A stretch of 50,435 nt of DNA, taken from NCBI GenBank assembly GCA_002722775.1, contig PBMU01000104.1:1-50435 (forward strand). The letters run 5' to 3'. The notes under the pieces are model-generated. The model was given only the letters and a program-made list of their open reading frames with translations. It was not told where the DNA came from and did no database searches. Of this stretch, positions 43,040 through 50,435 are shown piece by piece; positions within the stretch are counted from its first letter, which is position 1, and the number at the start of each line of letters is the position of its first letter. This DNA comes from Rhodospirillaceae bacterium (GTDB lineage: Bacteria; Pseudomonadota; Alphaproteobacteria; Thalassobaculales; Thalassobaculaceae). Position numbers and translations under genes: made by a program.

Positions 43040-44281
43040 ATGCCGGGAATTAATCCAGACCGCCTCTTGCGAGATTTGCGTGACTTGCGGGGGATCGGAG
43101 CCCAGGGAACGGGCGTTGTTCGTCCGGCGTTTAGTGAAGCGGACATGGAAGCTCGCCGATGGCTCAAGACACGTTTCGAGAACGCAGACCTGGAAACCAC
43201 ACTGGATGGAGTGGGTAATGTGGTGGGTCGCTCGCGCAAGAGTGGGCCAGCACTGGTCATAGGTTCTCACTCGGATACCCAGCCAGAGGGTGGTTGGCTC
43301 GACGGCGCACTCGGCGTCATCTACGGGCTTGAAGTGGCACGCGCATGCGCCGAGGATCCCGCCACCGCCGATCTCGCGATCGATGCTGTCTCCTGGCAAG
43401 ATGAGGAAGGCAATTTTCTTGGCTGTATAGGCAGCCGGTCTTGGTGTGGTGTACTAACACCCGAGGACGAGGCGGCAGCTAAGGGCCGGGACGGGGAAAG
43501 TCTGGCCGACGCACTTCAACGCGTGGGGCTCGCGGGTGTGCCGCGCCTGTCCGTTGAGGAAGAACGCCATATCGGCTACCTAGAGGCTCACATCGAACAG
43601 GGCGCCTATCTTGAGGACGCGGGGGAACAAATCGGTGTGGTAACCGCGATCGTCGGCATTCGAGGCATGACTATCACCTTTACTGGCGAACAGAATCATG
43701 CGGGAACCACCACCATGGCTCGCCGGCGTGACGCCTCCGCCGGACTATACGAGATGGCACATCGGATAAACCAGGAGTTTGTGGAAATCACTGATGAGTG
43801 CACTGTCTGGACCATGGGCAACGCGGTGATTGAGCCGGGCGCGCCATCCATCGTACCGGGACGAGCCGTGTTGACTTTGCAGTTCCGTGACCAAGATGAC
43901 GCACTTCTTGATCGGCTTCAGGCGCGGGTTCAAGAGATAGGCACCGAGATCGCCACGCGTGGCAAGATCAAAGTAGATGTCCGTTCGAATCGGGCGCCCG
44001 TCCGCCCTTCAAAGATGAATGTAGATTTTCAGGCTCATATCCATCGGGCGGCCGAAGAAACGGCGCCAGGACGCTGGAGGCGCATGCCTAGTGCGGCGGG
44101 CCATGATCCCATGGTGATCCACCATCGTCTCCCTTGCGCCATGCTGTTCATACCCTCAATTAAAGGGATCAGTCACGACTTTGCTGAGGACAGCCATGAA
44201 GCGGACATTGTGGCCGGCTGTCAGGTTCTCGCAGATGCAGCAGCCTCAATACTTAGGGGATCCCGGTGGAGGGCTAGTTGA
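43040..44281 (+). CDS. M20 family Zn-dependent amidohydrolase (N-carbamoyl-amino-acid hydrolase / allantoate amidohydrolase type)
   Basis: 413 residues from ATG 43040 with GGAGG five bases upstream (GTG 43037 is too close). Metal-ligand motifs are LVIGSHSDTQPEGGWLDGAL (His and Asp) and VSWQDEEGNFLGCIGSRSW (Glu-Glu), then HIEQGAYLEDAGEQIG and, in the C-terminal half, SAAGHDPMVIHHRLPCAMLF and GISHDFAEDSHEADI with the last His ligand. The dimerisation domain has TFTGEQNHAGTTTMARRRDA. The family cleaves N-carbamoyl or ureido groups to release amino acids or ureidoglycolate. The exact substrate is not fixed. The next gene begins six bases after the stop. Confidence 0.92.
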   Translation: MPGINPDRLLRDLRDLRGIGAQGTGVVRPAFSEADMEARRWLKTRFENADLETTLDGVGNVVGRSRKSGPALVIGSHSDTQPEGGWLDGALGVIYGLEVARACAEDPATADLAIDAVSWQDEEGNFLGCIGSRSWCGVLTPEDEAAAKGRDGESLADALQRVGLAGVPRLSVEEERHIGYLEAHIEQGAYLEDAGEQIGVVTAIVGIRGMTITFTGEQNHAGTTTMARRRDASAGLYEMAHRINQEFVEITDECTVWTMGNAVIEPGAPSIVPGRAVLTLQFRDQDDALLDRLQARVQEIGTEIATRGKIKVDVRSNRAPVRPSKMNVDFQAHIHRAAEETAPGRWRRMPSAAGHDPMVIHHRLPCAMLFIPSIKGISHDFAEDSHEADIVAGCQVLADAAASILRGSRWRAS

Positions 44282-44287
44282 ATCTAG

Positions 44288-45082
44288 ATGGAAGAGACCG
44301 AGATCCAAGCTGCCGCCGAGTTTCTGGCCAGATCCCGTATAGGCGGCCCGCCAACGCCGTCACCGCCACCGCATCTAACTCCCGAAAATGAACGCGAGGG
44401 ATACGCGATTCAGGATGCGCTGCACAGCGTGCTTGCTGGCGCAGGGGGCGGTCGGTTGTCGGGCCACAAGATCGGTTGCACAACGGCTGTGATGCAAGAG
44501 TTTTTGTCGATCGACCATCCCTGCGCCGGATGCGTTTTCGAAACCACGGTTTTTAAAGGCGCGGTAGAATTACCCCTCTCGCGCTTTCACCGAATAGGTG
44601 TCGAATGCGAGATCGCCGCGCGTCTGGGAGCCGATATGCTTGGAGCCAGGGGACCCTACACGCGGGAAAGTGTAACTGACGCTGTTACCGCTTGCATGGG
44701 TGCTATCGAACTGGTGGACGATCGGTACGAAAACTACTCCGCCTTAGCCGCTCCGGTGCTGATTGCCGATGATTTTTTTAACGCGGGTGTTGTTCTAGGT
44801 GATGAAAATCAGCAATGGCGTGCGCTGGATCTTGCGAATGTTTGTGGCGTTCTCAAGATCGACGGGACCGAGCGCGCGTCAGGTTTGGGATCGGACATTT
44901 TAGGCCATCCGATGGAGGCGTTGGCCTGGCTTGCTAATCACCGCGCTGGAATCGGTCGTCCACTAAGATCCGGAGATTTCGTGTTGCTTGGCAGTGTCGT
45001 CCAGACCGTGTTCTTCGATGCGCCGGCCCATGTGGCGATTGAGCTAGAGGGGTTAAGTTGCGCCGAAGTCCGCTTTACCTGA
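44288..45082 (+). CDS. FAH superfamily hydratase, 2-keto-4-pentenoate hydratase-like
   Basis: 264 residues, usual size. Typical segments are RLSGHKIGCTTAVMQEFLSI, the metal-binding GVECEIAARLGADML (Glu-x-Glu), then AIELVDDRYENYSALAAPVL and LIADDFFNAGVVLGDENQQW, and GHPMEALAWLANHRAGIGRP with the C-terminal GDFVLLGSVVQTVFF. These match the MhpD/BphH-type hydratases that add water to 2-hydroxypenta-2,4-dienoate, although many relatives act on other 2-keto acids. ATG 44288 is six bases behind the amidohydrolase stop, so the two are in one operon, an uncommon partnership. Confidence 0.88.
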   Translation: MEETEIQAAAEFLARSRIGGPPTPSPPPHLTPENEREGYAIQDALHSVLAGAGGGRLSGHKIGCTTAVMQEFLSIDHPCAGCVFETTVFKGAVELPLSRFHRIGVECEIAARLGADMLGARGPYTRESVTDAVTACMGAIELVDDRYENYSALAAPVLIADDFFNAGVVLGDENQQWRALDLANVCGVLKIDGTERASGLGSDILGHPMEALAWLANHRAGIGRPLRSGDFVLLGSVVQTVFFDAPAHVAIELEGLSCAEVRFT

Positions 45083-45244
45083 CAGACACATTTCCGGAAG
45101 ACGCGTGACAGCCATTTTGAAGTTCGAATGGTTGCATTCATCACCAGAGTTTGGATTAACGCCGAATGGTACAGGCAACTTCTGTTATGTTGATCAAGAA
45201 ATCCAAGGCATGGAGTGGCGACCACCTGCTCAACAGCCCGTCTC

Positions 45245-45625
45245 TTATCCCACCTGGATGACATCAACCTTGTTCGCATAAAAAGCGACAAGATTTCTTA
45301 CAGCCATTGCCTCATCGAAAGGCGTCTCGTAGGCCCAGATCGTGTTTTTTGCCACTTTGTCCCCGACTGTAACGGTCCAGTACGACGCATTGCCCTTAAA
45401 AGGACAATGTGTAGATCGGCCCGTTCGACGGGCCAGGTCCATACGAACGTCAACTTGTGGGAGATAGTAAACGGGCGGGAAGTCCTCTTCCTGCAGCATA
45501 ATTGCATTAGTGCTATCGGCAACAAGGACGCTGTTAAGTATGACACGTACCCGCGATGAGGTGGGGGCGTAGTGCATGCGGCGGTCGGGCTGCCGCGTGA
45601 AACCAGGGGCTGGATTGGTGGACAT
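45245..45625 (-). CDS. DUF427 domain protein
   Basis: 126 residues from ATG 45625, which has TGAGGA about eight bases upstream; the ORF start at 45739 adds 38 unlikely residues. The single DUF427 domain shows RVRVILNSVLVADSTNAIML, PVYYLPQVDVRMDLARRT, the core STHCPFKGNASYWTVTVGDK and ending WAYETPFDEAMAVRNLVAFY. No function is established for the family. It lies between two catabolic units on the opposite strand to the hydratase. Intact. Confidence 0.9.
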   Translation of the reverse strand: MSTNPAPGFTRQPDRRMHYAPTSSRVRVILNSVLVADSTNAIMLQEEDFPPVYYLPQVDVRMDLARRTGRSTHCPFKGNASYWTVTVGDKVAKNTIWAYETPFDEAMAVRNLVAFYANKVDVIQVG

Positions 45626-45845
45626 GATTGTATCCTCAGGTCGTGGTTGTGTCAGAGGCGCGCACCGCCCCACATGATCCCTATTGTTTCGGCAGAGTTC
45701 CCGGCACCACAGGTACAGTCTGGTCCAGCACCTCATCATTCCACATCAGTTTTCAGGGTAATCGCGTCACTCATCGAGGATACAACACAGGATACGGGAA
45801 GACTGCCGAGCTTTAAACACAAACAAAACATTTGGTGGTCTTGGT

Positions 45846-47000
45846 CTAAACCCGCTGTTCATTGGCTAATTCGAGCTCCAAAGCATCGAAGAAGGTGTCG
45901 ACGTCTTTGATATCGTTGAACAGATAGGGACTAACTCGGATCGCTCCAGCACGCAGACTCACGTACACTTTTCGGTCTGCGAGACGGCTCACGAGCCCCT
46001 GGGATAAGGGTTGCTTTGGCCAAAGGCCGATGAAATGACCAACTCTGCAGTTTACTGGCGGCACCCAAAACGCCATCGCCTCCGCCTGCGCGGCGATCCG
46101 ATCCGTCAAGCGACGCAAGCTGTCCTGTATCGCGTGAACCCGCCAGTTTTGGATCTGTGTCAGCGCTGTCTTACTCATCGGAAGGTGAATCATACTGTCA
46201 GCCGCACCCATGTCGAACCGTTTGGCCCCCGATACGTACTCGTCGGAGTAACCGGATGAGATTTCCATCGACGGCGCATTGTCGCGCCCTTGGTGGTTGT
46301 TCTCCAGAGGTTCGCCGTCTTGGCGATGTGGCGCCACATACATAAAGCCCATCATGTCGGGGCAGAGCAGCCATTTGTACGCTGAGACGATAAGATAGTC
46401 GGGCTGGATCGTTTTGACATCCGTGGGCAGGGCCCCGACCGATTGGGTGGCGTCGACTATTAAAGGCACGTTGAGTTCTCGACACCGCGCGCCGATCACG
46501 ACGAGGTCAAGGTAGGAACCATCGGTCCAGTGGCAATTAGGCAGCGCGACCAGCCCTGTCTTCGGACCAAGAATTTCAAGCACAGCGGCGGTCCAGTCGA
46601 AATCGGAGGGGCGAAGCACCACGCGAAGAAGGGCATCGTCGCGGCCAGCAACCTTCTGCCAGGCGTAGTAGTTAGACGGAAACTGGCAGTCCAGAAGTAC
46701 GATTTCCTGGCCGCGTGGAACCGAAAGGTTTTTCGCCGCGATGGCAACGGCATAGCTGGTGGAAAATGTGATAGCTATGTCGGAAGCGGTCGCTCCCACC
46801 ATGCTTCCGAACAGATTCCGGCACTCTTCCATTTCTGTGGCCACGTAGGCCCGGTCCGGATCCCAGGGATTAGCTTTGCGCGCCACACCTCGTCGGCCGG
46901 CCGCGGCACTTTCCAGTAAGCATGGCGACTGGGCGGCGCAATTTAGGTAGACGAGATCGTCAGGAATATCGAAAAGATGCTTCTGATTTTCGAGAATCAT
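45846..47000 (-). CDS. Class V aminotransferase family protein (PLP-dependent)
   Basis: 384 residues. The PLP lysine is in LIVSAYKWLLCPDMMGFMYV; the aspartate and cofactor-contacting segment is PLIVDATQSVGALPTDVKTI. The N-terminus NCAAQSPCLLESAAAGRRGV and the substrate-site GYSDEYVSGAKRFDMGAADS fit the isopenicillin-N-epimerase / cysteine-desulfurase-like subgroup; no nearby NifU-like gene suggests iron-sulfur work. ATG 47000 has GAGGCGG just upstream. The reaction (transamination, desulfuration or epimerisation) cannot be told by eye. It reads away from the HTTM pair. Confidence 0.9.
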   Translation of the reverse strand: MILENQKHLFDIPDDLVYLNCAAQSPCLLESAAAGRRGVARKANPWDPDRAYVATEMEECRNLFGSMVGATASDIAITFSTSYAVAIAAKNLSVPRGQEIVLLDCQFPSNYYAWQKVAGRDDALLRVVLRPSDFDWTAAVLEILGPKTGLVALPNCHWTDGSYLDLVVIGARCRELNVPLIVDATQSVGALPTDVKTIQPDYLIVSAYKWLLCPDMMGFMYVAPHRQDGEPLENNHQGRDNAPSMEISSGYSDEYVSGAKRFDMGAADSMIHLPMSKTALTQIQNWRVHAIQDSLRRLTDRIAAQAEAMAFWVPPVNCRVGHFIGLWPKQPLSQGLVSRLADRKVYVSLRAGAIRVSPYLFNDIKDVDTFFDALELELANEQRV

Positions 47001-47121
47001 GGAGCCGCCTCTGGCCGGGTTGTGAACCGAGATTTTAACCTAAAATCCTTGGATGCGAAGGCTTTGTGGAATCTGATTTGGATAAATGCGCAAACAATAC
47101 AGGATTGATAGCAGGCCTAAA

Positions 47122-47277
47122 TCAGCGGGGATCGATAGACGGCAAGCCACTGATAGCCTTCGGATAATACATCACCTGCGTTCGACCTACCGCGCTCTTG
47201 ATATTAAATGTGTGATTCTCCAGAGAAGGGAACGACATTGTTGTCAGCGAATCTAAATTGGCCTGCGGGGCAACCAT
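47122..47277 (-). CDS. Possible small ORF upstream of the aminotransferase
   Basis: 51 codons from ATG 47277, below the length cut-off of the ORF track. The translation ends FNIKSAVGRTQVMYYPKAIS then GLPSIDPR, which looks like ordinary protein in composition. There is no strong ribosome site. It lies about 120 bases upstream of the aminotransferase on the same strand. It could be a real short gene, a coding relic, or chance; I do not recognise it. Confidence 0.3.
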   Translation of the reverse strand: MVAPQANLDSLTTMSFPSLENHTFNIKSAVGRTQVMYYPKAISGLPSIDPR

Positions 47278-47622
47278 TCCCGAAGACCGTTCCGTTTGCA
47301 CAGGCGGCTATGTGGTTGAATTATTGATCCCTTGCTGTGTTACAAAAAATCGGATTTTGTTGACGCTTGCCGAGTTTTCAGAGGACGCTGAGACACGGCG
47401 TTAATTCGTTGATTTATCCGAGCGCTTACGGATTGAAACCGTAAAGCATTGGTTTAGATATTGCCGTGTTCATAGAATTCGATCGCGCCTGCCGCATTGG
47501 TAAGAGACAATCACTGACTCGAAAGGACTACTCCTTTTCTGGAAATTTCCCGCGAACACAATGCCAGGCTGCTGTTCTAATATCTCGCTAGGCGTGATGC
47601 GTGCCGGAACGAAAGTTAGAGA
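47278..47622. other. Intergenic stretch upstream of the HTTM-like pair
   Basis: About 345 bp with no gene that I can support. It presumably holds the promoter of the pair at 47623. A small TTACGG/CCGTAA inverted repeat with a seven-base loop lies near 47427-47445. A TTGACG hexamer near 47359 could be a -35 element, but I found no matching -10 at the right distance. Confidence 0.3.
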
Positions 47623-48066
47623 ATGTTAAACTTGATTAAACTGTTATTACCGGCTTTGTTTCCATCCTGGCGATTCTTTGATGTAATCGCGCCGTCCCCG
47701 CGAGTTGAACACGTTCTTATCGACGATCCTAAGGATGAGGGTGAGAACTGGCAGGAAAGCCGCCCGACACCCCAGTACATCGTTCCGCTGGACTGTTTTA
47801 AAGCGTTTTTCTGGAACGCAGGGTGGAATGAAACGCTTTACATGTCTACTTGTGCAGAGCGGCTGGTCCAGAACCCAATGGAGTTGAACCGGCGGGAAAT
47901 CCGGCGACGCATCCGGGCGGGCCTACTGCGCAAAAATGGCGATCACGCAACGCCTAGATATTTTCGGTTCCGGTTGATTTTTGTCAGTCGTCAAGGAGGT
48001 ATGCTGCGGCGCGACATCGCGTTTGTTTCCCCGGCATATCTGTGTATCGATCCACTCGACCAATGA
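47623..48066 (+). CDS. Unknown protein coupled to the HTTM-like gene
   Basis: 147 residues; I do not recognise the family. It starts with a short hydrophobic stretch MLNLIKLLLPALFPSWRFFD, too short to be a sure membrane anchor, followed by a soluble domain with IAPSPRVEHVLIDD, PLDCFKAFFWNAGWNETLYM, a basic RREIRRRIRAGLL and a C-terminal RYFRFRLIFVSRQGG. The stop TGA overlaps the ATG of the next gene (ATGA), so the two proteins are made together. HTTM genes are known beside small thiol-disulfide oxidoreductases of the DCC type, but this protein lacks the DCC motif. A role as partner or substrate adaptor of the membrane protein is inference. Confidence 0.7.
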   Translation: MLNLIKLLLPALFPSWRFFDVIAPSPRVEHVLIDDPKDEGENWQESRPTPQYIVPLDCFKAFFWNAGWNETLYMSTCAERLVQNPMELNRREIRRRIRAGLLRKNGDHATPRYFRFRLIFVSRQGGMLRRDIAFVSPAYLCIDPLDQ

Positions 48067-48758
48067 GTGTAGAAGCCGCCATCAGGTTGACAGAAATCCT
48101 ACTGTCGATCGCGCTGATCCAACAGAGCCTGGAGCATATCTTTGGTTTACCTGATGAGCGCGGCCATTATCTAGTTCGCTTGTTCCTAGCCGCGCTGCTT
48201 ATCTCAGGCATCCAGTCGCAATGGGTTTGCGTCGCCCTATTTGTTAATGCTCTGTTCATCCTTAAACGTTTCCAGGGGCCCTATAATGGCGGTAGCGACC
48301 TATTGAGCCTTTTAATGATTTTTTGCTTGAGCCTCGCTCACATGATGCCAAGCTCATTATGGCAAGAATATGTGTTCGGTTATCTAGCGCTTCAGGTGAC
48401 TTTCTCCTATTTCAAGTCTGGCTGGTCAAAGGTGATTCAGAGGGACTGGCGCAGTGGACGCGCACTCGAAGACGTCTTCGCATTCTCGGCCTATCCGGCA
48501 AGCGAGGTCATTCGGACTTGGGCAGCGTGGCCAAGGCTTTTGTGCGCTATGTCGTGGGCTGTGATTCTGTTCGAGTTGCTATTTCCATTGGCATTTATCA
48601 CACGGTCCGCGTTAATCGCGGGCCTAACCATTGCGCTGTCGTTCCATGTTGCCAATTTTTATCTTTTCGGATTTAACCGGTTCGTCTGGGTCTGGGTTGC
48701 GGCTTTCCCATCCCTTTTGTGGCTGCAGGCTCGGTTAAATCCACTAGCCTGGATCTAG
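48063..48758 (+). CDS. HTTM-like integral membrane protein
   Basis: 231 residues from ATG 48063 (start overlapping the stop of the previous gene); the ORF track start at 48042 is rejected. About six hydrophobic segments are visible, for example LTEILLSIALIQQSLEHIFG, LFLAALLISGIQSQWVCVAL and LIAGLTIALSFHVANFYLFG. The central VTFSYFKSGWSKVIQRDWRS with the later GRALEDVFAF is the pattern of HTTM (horizontally transferred transmembrane, vitamin K gamma-carboxylase-like) proteins: a tyrosine-rich helix, then SK-DWR-G. No C-terminal soluble carboxylase domain is present. Function unknown. Confidence 0.75.
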   Translation: MSVEAAIRLTEILLSIALIQQSLEHIFGLPDERGHYLVRLFLAALLISGIQSQWVCVALFVNALFILKRFQGPYNGGSDLLSLLMIFCLSLAHMMPSSLWQEYVFGYLALQVTFSYFKSGWSKVIQRDWRSGRALEDVFAFSAYPASEVIRTWAAWPRLLCAMSWAVILFELLFPLAFITRSALIAGLTIALSFHVANFYLFGFNRFVWVWVAAFPSLLWLQARLNPLAWI

Positions 48759-48826
48759 ATGTTGCGATCAGTCTCGCGGCTGGCCGGTCACGGTTGACTA
48801 GTAAACCTCTTAGTGTTCCTGGTGCT

Positions 48827-50026
48827 TTAGGAGAAGTTTGCCATAGCTGCTGGAAATTCGATAATTTCAACACCTGGTGGTGGCGCGAGTGGCAGAGTGA
48901 ACTCCTCCGGGAAAGACGACACCAAAGGTGGCCCCGGCAAACGCCAACCTTGTACATCTGCTGTGCGTTCGAATATCTCGTTAGCAGCGGCGCAAAGTTC
49001 CGCCAAGCTATTGCGCACGAAGTGAAAACCATACCGTGCTATGACCTTTTTTACTGCCAATGTTGAGTATAGTCCTTTGGCGACGGCAACATCGCGTGGA
49101 ACGCGTTGGCCCTGCGGGCCGACAATGTGTTGCATCATCGCGAAGCTTGGTTTTTCAAGCGGGCCTAGTGTGGATAGCGCATTACATCGCGCCATTGGTA
49201 CGCCGAATGCGGAGGCGAACCCAACCGGTCCAGAGGGTGTGAGTTCCAGAAAATATCTGGCCCGGCTGACCGCGTATGCGTGCAGTAAGACGCTTTCGTT
49301 CTCACCGCTGATATCCACGAAACCAGGTCTCGCAGGGATCGGTGTCATTCCCGGGTGACCAATTCGCACAACTTGGCCATCTTGTTGTTGGATGATATGG
49401 TCGATGATTGCTTCGGGATTTTCGGCTTTTAGATCTCGATCAATTTGAGCGTCAGAATCTCGATATCCCGCTTCTCTATAGTGCAAGACGCAGAACCAAC
49501 GGTGTTTATTCACACCCGCCCGCAACAATTGTTCATGCAATGGTCCAGCCCGGCCCGACGGCACTGCAAAACGGGCGAAAGGGGCCAACCCGCGCAAACC
49601 ATCAAAATCCATAATCGACGGGGTCAGTACTAAATCCGGTTCGGCCGACAAGGAATGGAACCAGAATTTGTCGCGAGGCCGAACCGGTCGTCCACCCATG
49701 TAGTCGAAATAGTCTATTGGAATACCGTTTGAACCTTCTGACTTCCATGCCCAGGAAATGTAGGGATTCAATTCAATAATTGGATCCTTATAAGGCCGGT
49801 CTGGCCGGTAGTAGACGATCAACCTAGAATTCCGAAACCTAAGTCGAACAGTGGCCGCAAACAGATTACGGTAAATGAAATCACCTAGCGTGCGGTCTAA
49901 TAGCATCGCGAAAATGGTAAACGGTCTATTGGTTAGAAGAACCCTTTTGCGGGGGTCGTATTCCAGAGACTGGTAGTTTTTTGTGTCTTTAAGACCACGC
50001 AAATCCGGCAAATCTTCTGGATTCAT
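48827..50026 (-). CDS. TIGR04372-like putative glycosyltransferase
   Basis: 399 residues. It resembles proteins annotated as TIGR04372 family glycosyltransferases: RWFCVLHYREAGYRDSDAQI, a helix EAIIDHIIQQQDGQVVRIGH, then PGFVDISGENESVLLHAYAV, RARYFLELTPSGPVGFASAF and GVPMARCNALSTLGP. The arrangement (lone VLHYR-x-D, G-x-V-R-G, SG-S-G nucleotide-like loop) is of a GT-B type. The N-terminal third (TNRPFTIFAMLLDRTLGDFI) is distinctive. It is assumed to act on surface glycans. It converges with the HTTM-like gene, stops about 70 bases apart. Confidence 0.72.
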   Translation of the reverse strand: MNPEDLPDLRGLKDTKNYQSLEYDPRKRVLLTNRPFTIFAMLLDRTLGDFIYRNLFAATVRLRFRNSRLIVYYRPDRPYKDPIIELNPYISWAWKSEGSNGIPIDYFDYMGGRPVRPRDKFWFHSLSAEPDLVLTPSIMDFDGLRGLAPFARFAVPSGRAGPLHEQLLRAGVNKHRWFCVLHYREAGYRDSDAQIDRDLKAENPEAIIDHIIQQQDGQVVRIGHPGMTPIPARPGFVDISGENESVLLHAYAVSRARYFLELTPSGPVGFASAFGVPMARCNALSTLGPLEKPSFAMMQHIVGPQGQRVPRDVAVAKGLYSTLAVKKVIARYGFHFVRNSLAELCAAANEIFERTADVQGWRLPGPPLVSSFPEEFTLPLAPPPGVEIIEFPAAMANFS

Positions 50027-50074
50027 AATAGCGACAATCCAAACAATGGCCCGATCCCCGGGTGAGAGTTAGTT

Positions 50075-50181
50075 GCCCGCAATATTGCGGGCTCTCTAGC
50101 CGACTAAACCCCATGGTCTCACCGAAGATAGCTATTTGGGCGACACCCGAATAGTCCGGATAGACACATCCCGATATGTGT
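50075..50181. repeat. Three consecutive inverted repeats between a glycosyltransferase and tRNA-Pro
   Basis: Within 107 bp three hairpins occur. GCCCGCAATATTGCGGGC is a perfect 18-bp palindrome at 50075-50092. CTATTTGGG/CCCGAATAG (one T-G wobble) around loop CGACA spans 50132-50154. ACACAT/ATGTGT around CCCGAT spans 50164-50181 and is followed on the plus strand by a T-rich run. Located downstream of the tRNA (minus strand) and upstream of the glycosyltransferase start. They could be terminators, processing signals or operator sites. Confidence 0.55.
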
Positions 50182-50348
50182 AGTGATTTTCTTTCCTAGT
50201 ATTGGTGTCCTTTAGGCCTACGAATTACAGCGAGGGCTACTGTTTCTGACTCCTCTAAAACATGAAATTCATCCTGGCGTGGATTCTCGCCAAACGTTTG
50301 AATAACTTAGCGAAAGTATTGAAAAACAAAATTTATCAGGGATTTACG

Positions 50349-50425
50349 TGGTCGGGGAGAGAGGATTCGAACCTCCGGCCCCTGCCTCCCGAAGACAGTG
50401 CTCTACCAGGCTGAGCTACTCCCCG
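50349..50425 (-). tRNA. tRNA-Pro (anticodon CGG)
   Basis: The minus strand reads CGGGGAGTAGCTCAGCCTGG onward. The acceptor stem CGGGGAG pairs with CTCCCCG; the T-loop GGTTCGAATCC is complete. The anticodon stem CTGTC/GGCAG (one T-G pair) encloses the loop TTCGGGA, giving anticodon CGG for proline. The 3' CCA is encoded in the genome (50349-50351). No terminator is immediately downstream. Confidence 0.96.
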
Positions 50426-50435
50426 ACCGTGCCGG

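Overview
The window looks like chromosome from an alphaproteobacterium of medium GC content, probably Rhodospirillales-like and marine or host-associated. The inference rests on the gene set: an alphaproteobacterial-style MutS, a MaeB malic enzyme fused to a phosphotransacetylase-like domain, Sco1, late cobalamin genes (cobK-like, alpha-ribazole phosphatase, cobS, cobT), ChrA, an RND efflux pair, and many accessory oxidoreductases (acyl-CoA dehydrogenase, Baeyer-Villiger monooxygenase, phytanoyl-CoA dioxygenase, LLM oxidoreductase). I saw no phage, insertion sequence, CRISPR array or plasmid gene. The only RNA gene found is a tRNA-Pro(CGG) at the right end.

Layout. 0-8.6 kb: yqgE/algH, a decayed phoB-like regulator, maeB divergent from mutS, an acyl-CoA dehydrogenase behind mutS, then sco1 with a small unknown gene. 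8.7-12.2 kb: cobalamin late steps. 12.6-15.4 kb: a frameshifted short-chain dehydrogenase and an N-acyl-D-amino-acid-deacylase-like amidohydrolase. 15.4-22.8 kb: TPR and glycosyltransferase genes (one intact, one heavily decayed), ChrA, an NTF2-like protein, and a surface-carbohydrate gene coupled to a TPR gene. 23.4-29.7 kb: a Baeyer-Villiger monooxygenase / methyltransferase / small membrane protein operon, PhyH, and an LLM oxidoreductase / TTC38-like pair. 30.0-32.5 kb: a relic of an isopenicillin-N-synthase-like oxygenase and a SPINDLY-type TPR-glycosyltransferase. 33.0-37.4 kb: RND efflux pump. 37.4-41.9 kb: broken metallo-beta-lactamase-fold gene, pentapeptide-repeat protein, full-length MFS gene with three nonsense codons, methyltransferase. 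42.2-47.3 kb: amino-acid or hydantoin-type catabolism (racemase, M20 amidohydrolase, FAH-type hydratase), DUF427, class V aminotransferase. 47.6-50.4 kb: a two-gene unit with an HTTM-like membrane protein, a TIGR04372-type glycosyltransferase and the tRNA.

Two themes stand out. First, gene decay is heavy: six broken genes in 50 kb, ranging from single frameshifts at G runs (possibly assembly errors) to remnants recognisable only by motif. Four of them (phoB-like, TPR-glycosyltransferase, oxygenase, MFS) carry several independent lesions, so they are real pseudogenes, which points to a genome losing accessory functions. Second, TPR proteins and unusual glycosyltransferases recur on both strands, suggesting scattered machinery for surface-glycan or protein glycosylation.

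I did not find a clear, self-contained new defence or biosynthetic system. The best candidates for undescribed biology are the translationally coupled unknown protein + HTTM-like pair (47623-48758), the coupled surface-carbohydrate + small TPR pair (21004-22838) and the monooxygenase/methyltransferase/membrane-peptide operon (23396-26013). All family assignments come from reading motifs by eye; no database search was run.
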